From assembly GCF_025567085.1 (NCBI RefSeq), contig NZ_JAOQJN010000011.1, forward strand, positions 1 to 64,000: DNA of 64,000 nucleotides. Reading direction: 5' to 3'. Made by a program: the position numbers and the translations under genes. This document shows, in pieces, positions 42,227 to 51,555 of this stretch. The stretch is from Bovifimicola ammoniilytica (GTDB lineage: Bacteria; Bacillota; Clostridia; Lachnospirales; Lachnospiraceae). Every line of letters begins with the position of its first letter. The stretch's first letter is position 1. The notes below the pieces were generated by a model. That model was not told the origin of the DNA, made no database searches, and saw only the letters and a list, made by a program, of their open reading frames with translations.

Positions 42227-43438
42227 TTAAAATTCCGAATCAAAAACTGTTTTATCTATAACTTTTACCTTTGCATTACCATCTTTTAAGACGATTTTAA
42301 GTTCATCATCTGCATTTATTTGCTTAATACTCTTCACAGGTTTGTTCTTATCATCTGATATATAAGCATATCCACCTGATAATTTATTAAGTGGAGATAA
42401 ACCATTTAATCTCTCTGTTAAAAGTTCTAATTGATGTCGTCTTTCAGATGTCTTTCTATTAATACTGTCGTAAAGTCTTATCTCTAAATCTGCTAACCTC
42501 TGTCTTTTTGACTGGATATTGTTAGCCGGAGACATCTTATTTAATTTCCATAATAAATCATTAACTGTATTTCTATAATTTCTGATTTTAATATCTATCC
42601 GGTATCTCATATTTTCTTCATATGATGAAATTTTCTCACATAATTTATTATATTCAAAAACAACCAGTTCTGCTGCTGCTGACGGCGTCGGTGCTCTCAT
42701 ATCTGCCACATAATCAGCTATTGTATAATCTGTCTCATGTCCGACTGCTGAAATCACAGGTGTATTGCATTCAAAGATTGCCCTTGCAACCTTTTCTTCA
42801 TTAAAAGCCCATAAGTCTTCGATTGAGCCACCACCTCTTCCGACAATAATAACGTCTAAGTTCTTACTATCTAAGCATCTGATTCCATTTACAATTGTAT
42901 CTGCTGCACCATCACCCTGAACTTTTGCAGGATATAATACTAATTTTATATAAGGATTTCTCCTCTTAGAAATGTTGATTATATCCTGGATTGCAGCACC
43001 TGTACTGGCTGTAACAATTCCAACATTCATGGAGTATTTAGGAATTTCTTTCTTATATTCATCAGAAAACATTCCCATTTCTTCTAATTCATTCTTAAGT
43101 TCAATGAATCTCTTATATAAATCTCCGGTACCCTCTTTTTCTATCTTATCAGCATATAACTGGTATTTTCCATCGCGTTCATATACATTTATATTACCCG
43201 ATACAATTACTTTATTGCCCTCTTCCATTTTAAAATCAAGTCCTCTTTTCTTCCCGGCAAACATAACACAGGAAAGAAGTCCGTTTCTATCCTTGATTGA
43301 AAAATATATGTGACCTGATGAATGATATTTACAATTCGACACTTCACCTCTTACTGATATATTATTCAGCAAGAAATCCTGATTAAACATATTTTTGATA
43401 TACTGATTAGCTTGTGAAACTGTATATACACTATTCAT
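42227..43438 (-). CDS. xseA: exodeoxyribonuclease VII large subunit
   Basis: 403-aa nuclease subunit. An N-terminal OB-fold (about 1-100, ISVRGEVSNCKYHSSGHIYFSIKD) precedes the catalytic domain with VIIVGRGGGSIEDLWAFNEE, ISAVGHETDYTIADYVADMRAPTPSAAAE (quoted as GHETD and RAPTPSAAAE) and a C-terminal coiled coil. Start overlaps the nusB stop by 1 nt (TAATG). Confidence 0.96.
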   Translation of the reverse strand: MNSVYTVSQANQYIKNMFNQDFLLNNISVRGEVSNCKYHSSGHIYFSIKDRNGLLSCVMFAGKKRGLDFKMEEGNKVIVSGNINVYERDGKYQLYADKIEKEGTGDLYKRFIELKNELEEMGMFSDEYKKEIPKYSMNVGIVTASTGAAIQDIINISKRRNPYIKLVLYPAKVQGDGAADTIVNGIRCLDSKNLDVIIVGRGGGSIEDLWAFNEEKVARAIFECNTPVISAVGHETDYTIADYVADMRAPTPSAAAELVVFEYNKLCEKISSYEENMRYRIDIKIRNYRNTVNDLLWKLNKMSPANNIQSKRQRLADLEIRLYDSINRKTSERRHQLELLTERLNGLSPLNKLSGGYAYISDDKNKPVKSIKQINADDELKIVLKDGNAKVKVIDKTVFDSEF

Positions 43439-43836
43439 TATAATAATTTAGCTAATACACCATTAACAAATGATGAAGATTCGTCTCCGCCATATATTTT
43501 AGCTAATTCTACTGCTTCATTAATAGCAACTGCCATTGGTATATCATCATCATATTTAATTTCATAATACGCAAGTCTTAATATTGTTAAATCAACATAA
43601 TTAATTCTGTCTGTTTTCCATTTTTCTGCCTTAGAATCAATTACTGCATCAATCTCAGGAATCTTAGCAATTACATCTTCCACTCTTCGCTGTACATATT
43701 CCATATCGAATACGTCTATCTCCATTTCAGGGTCTTCAAAAAACAATTTCTCCTGTTCTGTCATCTCATCTTCATTATAGAAGAATGAACGGTATAAAAG
43801 TTTAAATGCATAAGTTCTTAATTCTCTTCTTGTCAT
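43438..43836 (-). CDS. nusB: transcription antitermination factor NusB
   Basis: 132-aa all-helical protein binding boxA of rRNA leaders with S10. Recognised by TRRELRTYAFKLLYR at the N-terminus and IPMAVAINEAVELAKIYGGDESSSFVNGVLA at the C-terminus (key residues AINEAVELAK and FVNGVL). It is downstream of asp23 with a terminator between, and coupled to xseA. Confidence 0.95.
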   Translation of the reverse strand: MTRRELRTYAFKLLYRSFFYNEDEMTEQEKLFFEDPEMEIDVFDMEYVQRRVEDVIAKIPEIDAVIDSKAEKWKTDRINYVDLTILRLAYYEIKYDDDIPMAVAINEAVELAKIYGGDESSSFVNGVLAKLL

Positions 43837-43886
43837 AAGGTTATTTACTCCTAAATTTACTTGATAAATAATAGTATATACACTAT

Positions 43887-43911
43887 AAAAAGGGTGCCAC
43901 TTCTGACACCC
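43887..43911 (-). terminator. terminator between asp23 and nusB
   Basis: Minus strand GGGTGTCAGAAGTGGCACCC followed by T5. Partial read-through would let nusB share the asp23 transcript. Confidence 0.8.
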
Positions 43912-43917
43912 ATCATC

Positions 43918-44298
43918 TTAGTTATTCTGTTCTACAATTATATTAGCAATTCTTATATTTACTAAATTAACAGTAAGACCTGTCATATTCTCAATAGCTG
44001 ATTTTACTTTTTCCTGTACCTTTACTGAAACTTCTTTAATTCTGTATCCAAACTTAACATTTAATGCTAAATCAACTGTGACTTCATCATTTTCTAAAAC
44101 AGCCTTAACACCTTTTGCTAAATTCTTCATACCAAGTTTAGCTACAAGTTCATTTGTAATATTACCATACATCGATGCAACTCCTTCAACCTCTGTTGCT
44201 GCAAGACCTGCTATGATAGCTACTACATCATCTGCTATCTGTACTTCACCAATCTTACCATCATCATGTATTGTATGTGTCATTCTATTGTCTTCCAT
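43918..44298 (-). CDS. Asp23/Gls24 family envelope stress protein
   Basis: 126-aa protein with the Asp23 core: IADDVVAIIAGLAATEVEGVASM, then NEVTVDLALNVKFGYRI and VKSAIENMTGLTVNLVNIRI. Family members are cytoplasmic and membrane-associated through partners, linked to cell-envelope stress. The gene regularly sits between spoIIIAH and nusB in clostridia, as here. GGAGGCAAAG precedes the ATG. Confidence 0.92.
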   Translation of the reverse strand: MEDNRMTHTIHDDGKIGEVQIADDVVAIIAGLAATEVEGVASMYGNITNELVAKLGMKNLAKGVKAVLENDEVTVDLALNVKFGYRIKEVSVKVQEKVKSAIENMTGLTVNLVNIRIANIIVEQNN

Positions 44299-44385
44299 AA
44301 TTCTTTGCCTCCAATCATATGTCCAGTATCACATTTATTTTATCCATACTATATCTTATTATAACAAAAACAACAGTAATTGCAA

Positions 44386-45123
44386 CTAATTTTCGTCTGA
44401 TATCGGTGTAATTACGATATTAGCTGCTGATACATTGGTTTTTCGCTTAACTACATCTTCGATCTTTGCTCTTTCCGTATCCGACACTGCTGTCATATTT
44501 ACCACCACATCTACATTTTCATCTCCGATACTTACTACTGCACCATTAAAACCTTTGGCTTCTAGAAGTGTTTCAATCTCATTTTCTAATTCGGCTACTT
44601 CAGTAATATGTATCATCTGGTCTGTAATCTCTGCTTTCTGTGCTTCTGACAGATTACCACTGTTAATCATATTAAGAAGAGTTTCTTTATTCTGTGCCCT
44701 TAACTGTTCTCTGTTAAGCTTTGCATTAGCTGAAAATGTCCCTGCACTTGTAAATATTGCATCGCCCGGTTCACTTTCGTTATTATTCTCATTCACACCT
44801 TCAGCCTGCATATCACCGCTTTCGTTTGACACATCACCATTTGCATTAGCAGTGTCACCATCTATATTCTCATCATTACTCGGTATATCATCTGTGCCAC
44901 TTAACAATGAATCTGATTCAAATTCCTTTGATGCATCTGCTGACACTTCATTAAGTGTGCCTCCCATATTACTTGTTGTACTGTCATCAATACTTTCTTT
45001 TTCTACCTTATTAGCTGTCTGCTTAGCTACATTCCTTTCTGTATAATTCAGATATCCTGCAACTGCAATTAATATGGCAAGTGATGTAATTATAATCTGA
45101 TTCCTTCTTACTACACTTTTCAA
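44386..45123 (-). CDS. spoIIIAH: stage III sporulation protein AH
   Basis: 245-aa mother-cell membrane protein whose extracellular YscJ/FliF-like domain contacts forespore SpoIIQ to form the feeding-tube channel. One N-terminal TM (about 8-25, IIITSLAILIAVAGYLNY), a long acidic Asp/Ser/Asn-rich linker (about 40-135), then a ring domain with MIHITEVAELENEIETLLEAKGFNGAVVSI (key segment AKGFNGAVV) and a closing VVKRKTNVSAANIVITPI. Last gene of spoIIIA, 27 bp after AG. Confidence 0.95.
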   Translation of the reverse strand: MKSVVRRNQIIITSLAILIAVAGYLNYTERNVAKQTANKVEKESIDDSTTSNMGGTLNEVSADASKEFESDSLLSGTDDIPSNDENIDGDTANANGDVSNESGDMQAEGVNENNNESEPGDAIFTSAGTFSANAKLNREQLRAQNKETLLNMINSGNLSEAQKAEITDQMIHITEVAELENEIETLLEAKGFNGAVVSIGDENVDVVVNMTAVSDTERAKIEDVVKRKTNVSAANIVITPISDEN

Positions 45124-45150
45124 CTCCTGCTTACCTCCTGTTTATATTTA

Positions 45151-45774
45151 CTATCTCATTCCTATTACTGATATTTTATGTGATGAAATACCAAATAATG
45201 CCTGTGCAATCTCAGATATTTTCAAAACATTATCAGCATTATTGCCACCCTCTGCGATAACTGCTATTCCCTCTATTTCCGGTGCTTTTTCCTTAGTTAC
45301 ATATGGTATTTTATTACCATCACTCCCCTCTTCATATACAACAACTCTATCCTCCTTGTAACTATTCTTAGCATTTACAATACCCGATGAGTCTGTGCTA
45401 TTTTCATCATTTTTCTCATAAGACACTTCTGTAAGTATAATCTTCTCCTCTGTTGCCTTAAGTGTAATCATAACATTTACTTTTCCTATTCCATTTATTC
45501 TAGAAATAAGATTCTCTAATCTTTTTTCTAGCCTTTCGCAGTAATCATCTCCTGATATTTCTATATTTTGCGAGCCTGCTCTCTTCATGATTTCAGTCTG
45601 TTTTGAACTCTTAATCTTCTTATCAGGTGATGGAAACATTACTAATACAACACCACATATTGCTATTATAAGTAACTTTTCCATTCCAATATTCTTAATA
45701 ATGTTATTAATATTAATCAACTTAATTAACGGCTTTTTTTTCTCCTCCAATTTATTTTCCCCCCATCTGTACAA
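45151..45774 (-). CDS. spoIIIAG: stage III sporulation protein AG
   Basis: 207-aa ring-forming component of the SpoIIIA-SpoIIQ channel. A single TM at about 33-50 (LLIIAICGVVLVMFPS) is followed by a ring-building domain with LEKRLENLISRINGIGKVNVMITLKA and a beta-rich insertion ending KIPYVTKEKAPEIEGIAVIAEGG (key IEGIAVIAEGG). It is 32 bp after spoIIIAF. Confidence 0.95.
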   Translation of the reverse strand: MYRWGENKLEEKKKPLIKLININNIIKNIGMEKLLIIAICGVVLVMFPSPDKKIKSSKQTEIMKRAGSQNIEISGDDYCERLEKRLENLISRINGIGKVNVMITLKATEEKIILTEVSYEKNDENSTDSSGIVNAKNSYKEDRVVVYEEGSDGNKIPYVTKEKAPEIEGIAVIAEGGNNADNVLKISEIAQALFGISSHKISVIGMR

Positions 45775-45806
45775 CTTTAAATTCTAATATTCTATAATAT
45801 TAATTT

Positions 45807-46319
45807 TTAGTACTTAATTTCAATAACCTCTTTATCTATGTTATATTTTTCTAAAATAATGTCATCTATGTAAATTGTTGTAGCTTCCCTAAGGTTCTTG
45901 TCATAATTCATATCTTCAAATTCAATAAGAAGTTTCTTGACGCCCAGCCTGTTATCATCATCTACTATAAGACTAATATCAACGTCACTTACCTTGAATC
46001 CTTTTTTCGTTAAAAATGTCACAATATCTTCACTTACTTCTCTTTCATAATCTGAAATTGTAATATCAGCAATCTTCTTATTAAGATTTCTGAGTGATTT
46101 ATCTAATTCTACAACCTGATTTTTCTCATATTCTTTAATAAATGCATTATAAAGTTCATTACCGTCATTGTATCTGAATATGGGTTTCATAACAATTATA
46201 ATAATTATTATTCCCGATATCAGTTTTAGATACCTTTTATAGTTGTCTCCTGGTATAATACAGGAAACAATATTAATAAATATAGTAAATACAGCTATTT
46301 CCCTTATTACATCCTTAAT
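45807..46319 (-). CDS. spoIIIAF: stage III sporulation protein AF, apparent AUU start
   Basis: 170-aa protein with two N-terminal TM segments (REIAVFTIFINIVSCIIP and LKLISGIIIIIIVMKPI) as in SpoIIIAF, then a cytoplasmic or extracellular domain ending KEVIEIKY. Only the last 127 residues follow a standard start (ATG 46190), and that version would lack the first TM and most of the second. The frame is open back to the spoIIIAE stop at 46332 and contains no ATG, GTG or TTG in frame. GGAGGT (46326-46331) is followed after 6 nt by ATT at 46317-46319, so initiation at AUU is the simplest reading. Confidence 0.8.
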   Translation of the reverse strand: MKDVIREIAVFTIFINIVSCIIPGDNYKRYLKLISGIIIIIIVMKPIFRYNDGNELYNAFIKEYEKNQVVELDKSLRNLNKKIADITISDYEREVSEDIVTFLTKKGFKVSDVDISLIVDDDNRLGVKKLLIEFEDMNYDKNLREATTIYIDDIILEKYNIDKEVIEIKY

Positions 46320-46331
46320 AAAAACACCTCC

Positions 46332-47459
46332 TTAATTTCCCATACAGACGATTGCAATAGTTATAACAAACATAAGACTGACCGAAAATACAATTCTTAG
46401 CATAAGTATTGCTCCCTCTGAAATTCCCTCCATACACTTTATAATTCTGTCATCTGATACCGGCTGTAGAAATGCATTTGTGAACTGATATGAGAATACG
46501 AAAATCACAATTTTAACAATCGGTATAAGGACAATCATCATAAGGACAATTAATCCGGCACCACCTATAGCACTTTTTAATATATTTCCCGTACCATATA
46601 TCAGACTTGCAATATTTCCTGCCGAATTGCCCATCCCCGATACAATTCCAAGAACATTTGTAACCGTTGTATTTCTAATGCCATCACTAACCGGAGAAAA
46701 CATCTGCCTTATAACATTGATAGCCATAACAACACTTAACATTGCCTTTACCGAAAATGAAGTTATATTTTTAATCAAAGTACACGCCTTCGATAGGTAA
46801 TCTTCTGAATGTAGATTACTGACTATACTTAGAACTACATATATATCAATTATTGGCAGCAATAACTTAAGGCAGCATATATCAATTATCGTAATTACTA
46901 CTAATGCCATCTGATAATATGAAGCAGCATAGACCTGTCCGTCACTAACACCCACACTTACCATATATACCGGAATCAATGCTTTCATAAATTCTGTCAT
47001 TCTCTTAATTGTCATATATGCAAGTGCTGACAATGCAGTAAATGACGTGATTACCAGCGAAATAATAACCATATAACAGACTATGAAACCTGTGTCCGAT
47101 ACCTGGCTATTCTTCAAAACTTTCATGAAATTCGTAAGAATTGCCGCTAAAATTGATATATACAAAATCTTCTTTAACACTCTGAAATTATTTATTATCT
47201 CATCAAACAGAACATCTTTAACATACGTCCATATCTCTTTTAGTCCTCCATTCGCATCACCCAGCATAAAATCATTTGCAATCTCCTTAAAATTAATGTC
47301 TTCCAAATCCTCATCATTGTTAATAAACTCCTCAATATCATCAAAGTCAAATTCATTCATAACATCCATACTCCCGGCAAAAACTTTTTGATTATCAATA
47401 ATCAAAATGAAAGTTGTCAGCAGAATAAATGCAAATGTTCTTCTTATCAATTCTTTCAC
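46332..47459 (-). CDS. spoIIIAE: stage III sporulation protein AE
   Basis: 375-aa polytopic membrane protein of the sporulation channel basal platform. N-terminal signal-like segment (about 9-28, ending VFAGS), then about seven TM segments from residue 95 on, with KILYISILAAILTNFMKVL and the PVYMVSVGVSDGQVYAASYYQ region characteristic of AE. GTG start at 47459 with GGAGGATT at 6-nt spacing; the start overlaps the spoIIIAD stop (GTGTGA or GTGA type overlap). Confidence 0.96.
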   Translation of the reverse strand: MKELIRRTFAFILLTTFILIIDNQKVFAGSMDVMNEFDFDDIEEFINNDEDLEDINFKEIANDFMLGDANGGLKEIWTYVKDVLFDEIINNFRVLKKILYISILAAILTNFMKVLKNSQVSDTGFIVCYMVIISLVITSFTALSALAYMTIKRMTEFMKALIPVYMVSVGVSDGQVYAASYYQMALVVITIIDICCLKLLLPIIDIYVVLSIVSNLHSEDYLSKACTLIKNITSFSVKAMLSVVMAINVIRQMFSPVSDGIRNTTVTNVLGIVSGMGNSAGNIASLIYGTGNILKSAIGGAGLIVLMMIVLIPIVKIVIFVFSYQFTNAFLQPVSDDRIIKCMEGISEGAILMLRIVFSVSLMFVITIAIVCMGN

Positions 47460-47839
47460 ACCAATCCTCCAATCAAATCTATAAGATTAAGAAAGACTGG
47501 CAGGCTTACCACCAAAATCGATAATTTACCAAAAATCTGTATCTGGTTTGCAACCGTGCCAAAACCTGAATCTTTACATATATCCGAAGAAAATTCACAT
47601 ATGAATGCTATTCCTGCAATCTTTAATAAGACCTCAGTATATTGTGCTGATATTTCAAGCCTGTCTCTTATTATGTCAATCGACTTAAATATCTGTCCTA
47701 ATTTTGAAATGCCAAAAGAAAATACTAATATAGAAGCAATCAGCATTATGAAAACCGCATATTCTTTTTTGACTTCTTTAAACTGAAGTGCGATCAACAT
47801 ACCAGTTATACCTACCATTGCTACCTGAATTGTACTCAT
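47456..47839 (-). CDS. spoIIIAD: stage III sporulation protein AD
   Basis: 127-aa membrane protein with about four hydrophobic segments (IQVAMVGITGMLIALQF, EYAVFIMLIASILVFSFGI, IAGIAFICEFSSDICKDSGF, LSILVVSLPVFLNLI). GFGTVANQIQIFGK is a family landmark. Between AC (43 bp) and AE (4-nt overlap). Confidence 0.95.
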   Translation of the reverse strand: MSTIQVAMVGITGMLIALQFKEVKKEYAVFIMLIASILVFSFGISKLGQIFKSIDIIRDRLEISAQYTEVLLKIAGIAFICEFSSDICKDSGFGTVANQIQIFGKLSILVVSLPVFLNLIDLIGGLV

Positions 47840-47882
47840 TTATCACTCCACCTTTATTCTATCTTTATTTTATAACGGACTC

Positions 47883-48077
47883 CTATAAAGAAAATAATGA
47901 TTTAATAGTTTCAAACAACTCGTATATATATGGCACAATCCAATATAGAACTAATATAAGTCCCGCAAGACTTGTTAAAAATGCGTGTTCCTCTCTTCCA
48001 CTATGCTTTAATATCTGACTTATAACTGAAACTAATATACCAACTGCCGCTATCTTAAATATAATATTTACATCCAT
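47883..48077 (-). CDS. spoIIIAC: stage III sporulation protein AC
   Basis: 64-aa protein with two TM segments (IIFKIAAVGILVSVISQIL and FLTSLAGLILVLYWIVPYI) joined by KHSGREEHA, the SpoIIIAC layout. Start MDVNIIF at 48077 chosen for GAGGAG 5 nt upstream; the frame opens four codons earlier. Confidence 0.94.
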   Translation of the reverse strand: MDVNIIFKIAAVGILVSVISQILKHSGREEHAFLTSLAGLILVLYWIVPYIYELFETIKSLFSL

Positions 48078-48094
48078 ATTACTCCTCATTTCAT

Positions 48095-48613
48095 TTACAC
48101 TATGATTAAGACAACTAAAATACCACCCATAATTCCAAGTGTTCTATATAATTTACAATTATCTCTACATCTTTTATTATTATCTTCTATGTCGGTATCT
48201 AACTGTTCTATCATAAGATTAAAATATGATATCTGCATTTCCTTATCCAGAAATCCAAGTGTATTGCCCAAATCCTTTAATTTTTCTATATGTTTCTTAC
48301 TAAGCATGAGTTTACTAAGTTCTTTATCTACTCCCTCATTCCATATATCGGCAACCGTTTTACCCTGATATTTATCTAGATTATCAGCTACATAGAGCAG
48401 GAATTTTTCAAACACCTTGTCAGATTTTTTTAAAATATTTCTAAGTGCCTGTGGCATAACTGTATTATTGTATCTTATTTCTCCACGTAGAATAATGAGT
48501 AACTCTTTTAATTTTTTAAGCTGGACATTCTGAAGTATCAGATTCTCACTTGCTTTAAAACCAATTCCTGTTCCGGATATAATCACTAAAACCGCTCCAA
48601 TAAATTTAAACAT
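48095..48613 (-). CDS. spoIIIAB: stage III sporulation protein AB
   Basis: 172-aa GspF-like platform protein. N-terminal TM (FIGAVLVIISGTGIGFKAS), cytoplasmic helical domain with LKELLIILRGEIRYNNTVMPQAL, LGNTLGFLDKEMQISYFNL and a C-terminal TM (LYRTLGIMGGILVVLIIV). Start at 48613 because GGAGG is 7 nt upstream; two earlier in-frame starts have the SD too close or none. Confidence 0.94.
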   Translation of the reverse strand: MFKFIGAVLVIISGTGIGFKASENLILQNVQLKKLKELLIILRGEIRYNNTVMPQALRNILKKSDKVFEKFLLYVADNLDKYQGKTVADIWNEGVDKELSKLMLSKKHIEKLKDLGNTLGFLDKEMQISYFNLMIEQLDTDIEDNNKRCRDNCKLYRTLGIMGGILVVLIIV

Positions 48614-48637
48614 TTCCATTCCTCCATCTCTCAATTT

Positions 48638-49579
48638 CTACAAATCATTCTCTACTAATTTATATCTTTCTGCTTTATTACATTTATTAATAAATATATA
48701 TTTCTGGAATATTTTTTCCTTAATCATATCTCCAAGAACAGGTTTACTTCTTACATCTTCTAAATCATCACCATGGACTGTACATATGAATCTGCAGCCA
48801 CAATTTATCCCCTGCCTTATTGCCTTAATATCTTCTTTAGAACCTATCTCATCAACCGCAATAACCTTAGGCGACATCGTTCTTATAAGCATCATTATTC
48901 CTGCCACCTTTGGTATTCCATCAATTACATCAGTTCTTATTCCTACATCATTCTGTGGTATTCCAAGATAACAGGCCGCTATCTCGCTTCTTTCATCAGC
49001 AATTCCAATATTTAATCCTCTGTAATAACCATTATAACCATTACTTATATTTCTTACCATGTCTCTTAATAATGTGGTCTTGCCCCGGCCAGGCGGTGAA
49101 ATTATTAATGTATTATAGATACTATCTCTATCTTTATAGATTTTTGGAATTAATCTGTCAGAACAGCCAATCATTTCATGAGCAATTCTTATATTAATAA
49201 ACGAAATATAACGTAATGTTTTTACTCTATTATTTTCAATTATTGCCTTGCCACAGATTCCAATACGATGTCCGCCTGCAACTGTTATGTAACCTTGTTT
49301 TATTTCCTCTTCATACGCATAAATTGAATAATTACTAATATATTCCATCGTCTCCCTGATTTCATTAACTGTAACTATATAAGCATTTTCATAAGTCAAC
49401 GTAATCTCTCCGTCAGGATTAACAAATCTCTCCATATTATCAATAATAACCATTAGTGGTTGTCCTGCCCTGAGTCTTATTTCATTAATTCTGTCTGCCT
49501 TATTTATTACATTACATAATATTTTCCGTAAATTAATTGAAAATATTCTTTCTATCCCTGTGACACTCAAACCTTTCAC
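48638..49579 (-). CDS. spoIIIAA: stage III sporulation protein AA (ATPase)
   Basis: 313-aa secretion-ATPase homologue driving the SpoIIIA machine. Walker A SPPGRGKTTLLRDMVR at about 165-180, Walker B IAVDEIGSKEDIKA, and INIRLRAGQPLMV near the N-terminus. First gene of the operon. The GTG at 49579 is only 1 nt after GGAGGA; TTG at 49570 (10-nt spacing) may be the real start. A sigma-E-like -10 (CATATATT on the minus strand, 49609-49616) lies upstream but I see no matching -35. Confidence 0.95.
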   Translation of the reverse strand: MKGLSVTGIERIFSINLRKILCNVINKADRINEIRLRAGQPLMVIIDNMERFVNPDGEITLTYENAYIVTVNEIRETMEYISNYSIYAYEEEIKQGYITVAGGHRIGICGKAIIENNRVKTLRYISFINIRIAHEMIGCSDRLIPKIYKDRDSIYNTLIISPPGRGKTTLLRDMVRNISNGYNGYYRGLNIGIADERSEIAACYLGIPQNDVGIRTDVIDGIPKVAGIMMLIRTMSPKVIAVDEIGSKEDIKAIRQGINCGCRFICTVHGDDLEDVRSKPVLGDMIKEKIFQKYIFINKCNKAERYKLVENDL

Positions 49580-49640
49580 TCCTCCATCTGAACCTTTGTC
49601 CTTTTCATAATATATGTATACATATATGCTTTAATTACAC

Positions 49641-49720
49641 AAAAAAAGAAAAACCCTGAATATTCATATGACAACATCTGTTAATCAAACAATGTCAAAT
49701 GTCTTAATCTGGGTTTTTCT
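49641..49720 (-). terminator. terminator after the first ABC ATPase gene
   Basis: Minus strand AGAAAAACCC (49711-49720 side) and GGGTTTTTCT (49647-49656 side), long AT-rich loop, then T7. Confidence 0.7.
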
Positions 49721-49778
49721 ATATTAAAATCACATATTTTCTCAAATGTATAAGAGCATCAAAAGTCCCTAAAAGTTT

Positions 49779-50576
49779 CTAATCAGCTAACATCATTCTG
49801 TCATTTGCGAATTCTCCACCGCTGACATCTTCGAATTTCTTAAGCAAATCAGACACATGAAGATTCTTCTTTTCATCTCCGGCAACATCATAGATTATTT
49901 TACCCTCATGCATCATAATAAGTCTGTTACCCATTTTGATTGCATCTTTCATATTATGTGTAACCATCATTGCTGTAAGATTTTTAGCCGTTACTATTTC
50001 TTCTGTTAATTCTAATACCTTTTTTGCTGTCTTTGGATCAAGTGCAGCTGTATGCTCATCTAAAAGTAATATTTTTGGTTCCTGCAAAGTAGCCATTAAA
50101 AGTGTAAGAGCCTGTCTCTGTCCACCGGATAACAAGCCAACTTTAGATGTCATTCTGTCTTCAAGTCCAAGTCCTAAAGTCTTTAACTGTTCATGGAATA
50201 ATTCTTTTTCTTTCTTAGTAATTCCCCATGAAAGTCCTCTTTTCTTACCACGTCTATAAGCAAGTGCCATATTTTCTTCTATCTCCATTCCAGCTGCAGT
50301 ACCTTTCATAGGATCCTGGAATACTCGTCCTAAATATTTAGCTCTGGCATATTCTGGTTTTGTAGATATATTATCACCATCAAGGATTATTGTACCTGAA
50401 TCAATAGGATATACACCTGCTATCATATTAAGTGTAGTAGATTTTCCAGCTCCATTTCCACCTATTATAGTAACAAAATCGCCTTTATTAAGCTGAAGAT
50501 TAACGCCACATAATGCTTTCTTTTCATTAACCGTTCCACGATTAAATGTTTTTCTTACATTTTTTAATTCTAACAT
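49779..50576 (-). CDS. ABC transporter ATP-binding protein (PF04392-linked system)
   Basis: 265-aa ABC ATPase: Walker A GGNGAGKSTTLN (about 38-49), signature LLSGGQRQALTLLM, Walker B ILLLDEHTAALDPKT, switch His in VTHNMKDA. The HTAALDPKT variant and the GRVFQDPMKGTA segment are typical of ATPases paired with ABC_sub_bind lipoproteins. Its ATG overlaps the permease stop by 1 nt. It is closely paralogous to the ATPase at 62993. Confidence 0.94.
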   Translation of the reverse strand: MLELKNVRKTFNRGTVNEKKALCGVNLQLNKGDFVTIIGGNGAGKSTTLNMIAGVYPIDSGTIILDGDNISTKPEYARAKYLGRVFQDPMKGTAAGMEIEENMALAYRRGKKRGLSWGITKKEKELFHEQLKTLGLGLEDRMTSKVGLLSGGQRQALTLLMATLQEPKILLLDEHTAALDPKTAKKVLELTEEIVTAKNLTAMMVTHNMKDAIKMGNRLIMMHEGKIIYDVAGDEKKNLHVSDLLKKFEDVSGGEFANDRMMLAD

Positions 50577-51523
50577 TATTTCGAAGCCTCCTCTTCATCC
50601 TCAAAGCCAGGGTTGTACTGACTTCTTATTTTAATCTTTTCTACCACAATAGGAACCGATAAAGCAATTGCAATTATAACAGCTGAAATCAGTTTCATGT
50701 AGTTCGCATCAAGATTCAACTCAAGAACTATAGCTCTGATTACAAAATACACTGCTGAACCTACTACTACCGAACATAACTTTCCGCCGAAAGATTTAAG
50801 CCAGCCAAGTAATACTTCACCGATAACGATTGCTGCAAGACCTATAACGATTGCACCTGTACCCATATTTATATCACCATATTTCTGGCTCTGTGCAACC
50901 ATACCACCTGCAAGTCCAACAAGACCATTGCTAATCATAAGTGATAATAATTTAGTAAATTTAACATTGACACCTAATGCTCTAATCATATCTTCATTAT
51001 TGCCTGTAGCACGTATTGCACTTCCAAGCTCTGTTCCAAAGAACCAATATAAGAAAATAATTAACACAATTACAATCACTAATCCGACAATTAATGTTGC
51101 TGTCGACTGGTCTATACCAAATTTCTCAGAAACAAGAAGAAAAATTGATTTAATCTTTTTCTTATCTGCTGTTTTCATAAGTGGTGTATTAGCTCTGCCC
51201 ATTATCTTTAAGTTAATAGGCCATATACTAATCTGTGTAAGTATTCCTGCAAGAATGGCAGGTATCTCAAATACCGTATGCAATATACCTGTAACGGCTC
51301 CTGCTAAAAGTCCTGCAAGAAAGCCAATAAATAATGCAAGTACAGGATTCATACCATTGTACATAAGTGCCGCACATGTACAACCACCAAGAGAAAAACT
51401 TCCATCTACTGTTAAATCTGCTATATCTAATATTTTAAATGTTATGTATACACCAAGTACCATTACTGCCCATAGAATACCCTGGGAAATGGCATCTGGC
51501 ATTGCACCTGCAAAGAAACTCAT
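50576..51523 (-). CDS. ABC transporter permease (BPD_transp_2/LivH-like)
   Basis: 315-aa integral membrane protein with about eight to nine TM segments, including DLTVDGSFSLGGCTCAALMYNG near residues 36-57 (the substrate-path motif of this family) and SAIRATGNNEDMIRALGVN as the ATPase-coupling loop (EAA-like). Between the binding protein (32 bp) and ATPase (1-nt overlap): a complete importer. Tryptophan/tyrosine or other amino-acid-like substrates are known for relatives. Confidence 0.93.
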   Translation of the reverse strand: MSFFAGAMPDAISQGILWAVMVLGVYITFKILDIADLTVDGSFSLGGCTCAALMYNGMNPVLALFIGFLAGLLAGAVTGILHTVFEIPAILAGILTQISIWPINLKIMGRANTPLMKTADKKKIKSIFLLVSEKFGIDQSTATLIVGLVIVIVLIIFLYWFFGTELGSAIRATGNNEDMIRALGVNVKFTKLLSLMISNGLVGLAGGMVAQSQKYGDINMGTGAIVIGLAAIVIGEVLLGWLKSFGGKLCSVVVGSAVYFVIRAIVLELNLDANYMKLISAVIIAIALSVPIVVEKIKIRSQYNPGFEDEEEASK

Positions 51524-51555
51524 TTGTATTTTTCCTCCAAATTTTATTAGCTATA

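Noticed and set aside
46188..46190. ATG 46190 as the spoIIIAF start
   Set aside because: Would delete the first transmembrane helix and has no SD; AUU 46319 has an ideal one.
49609..49616. Sigma-E promoter for spoIIIAA
   Set aside because: A CATATATT -10 is present but no -35 at the right distance; expected from biology, not shown by sequence.
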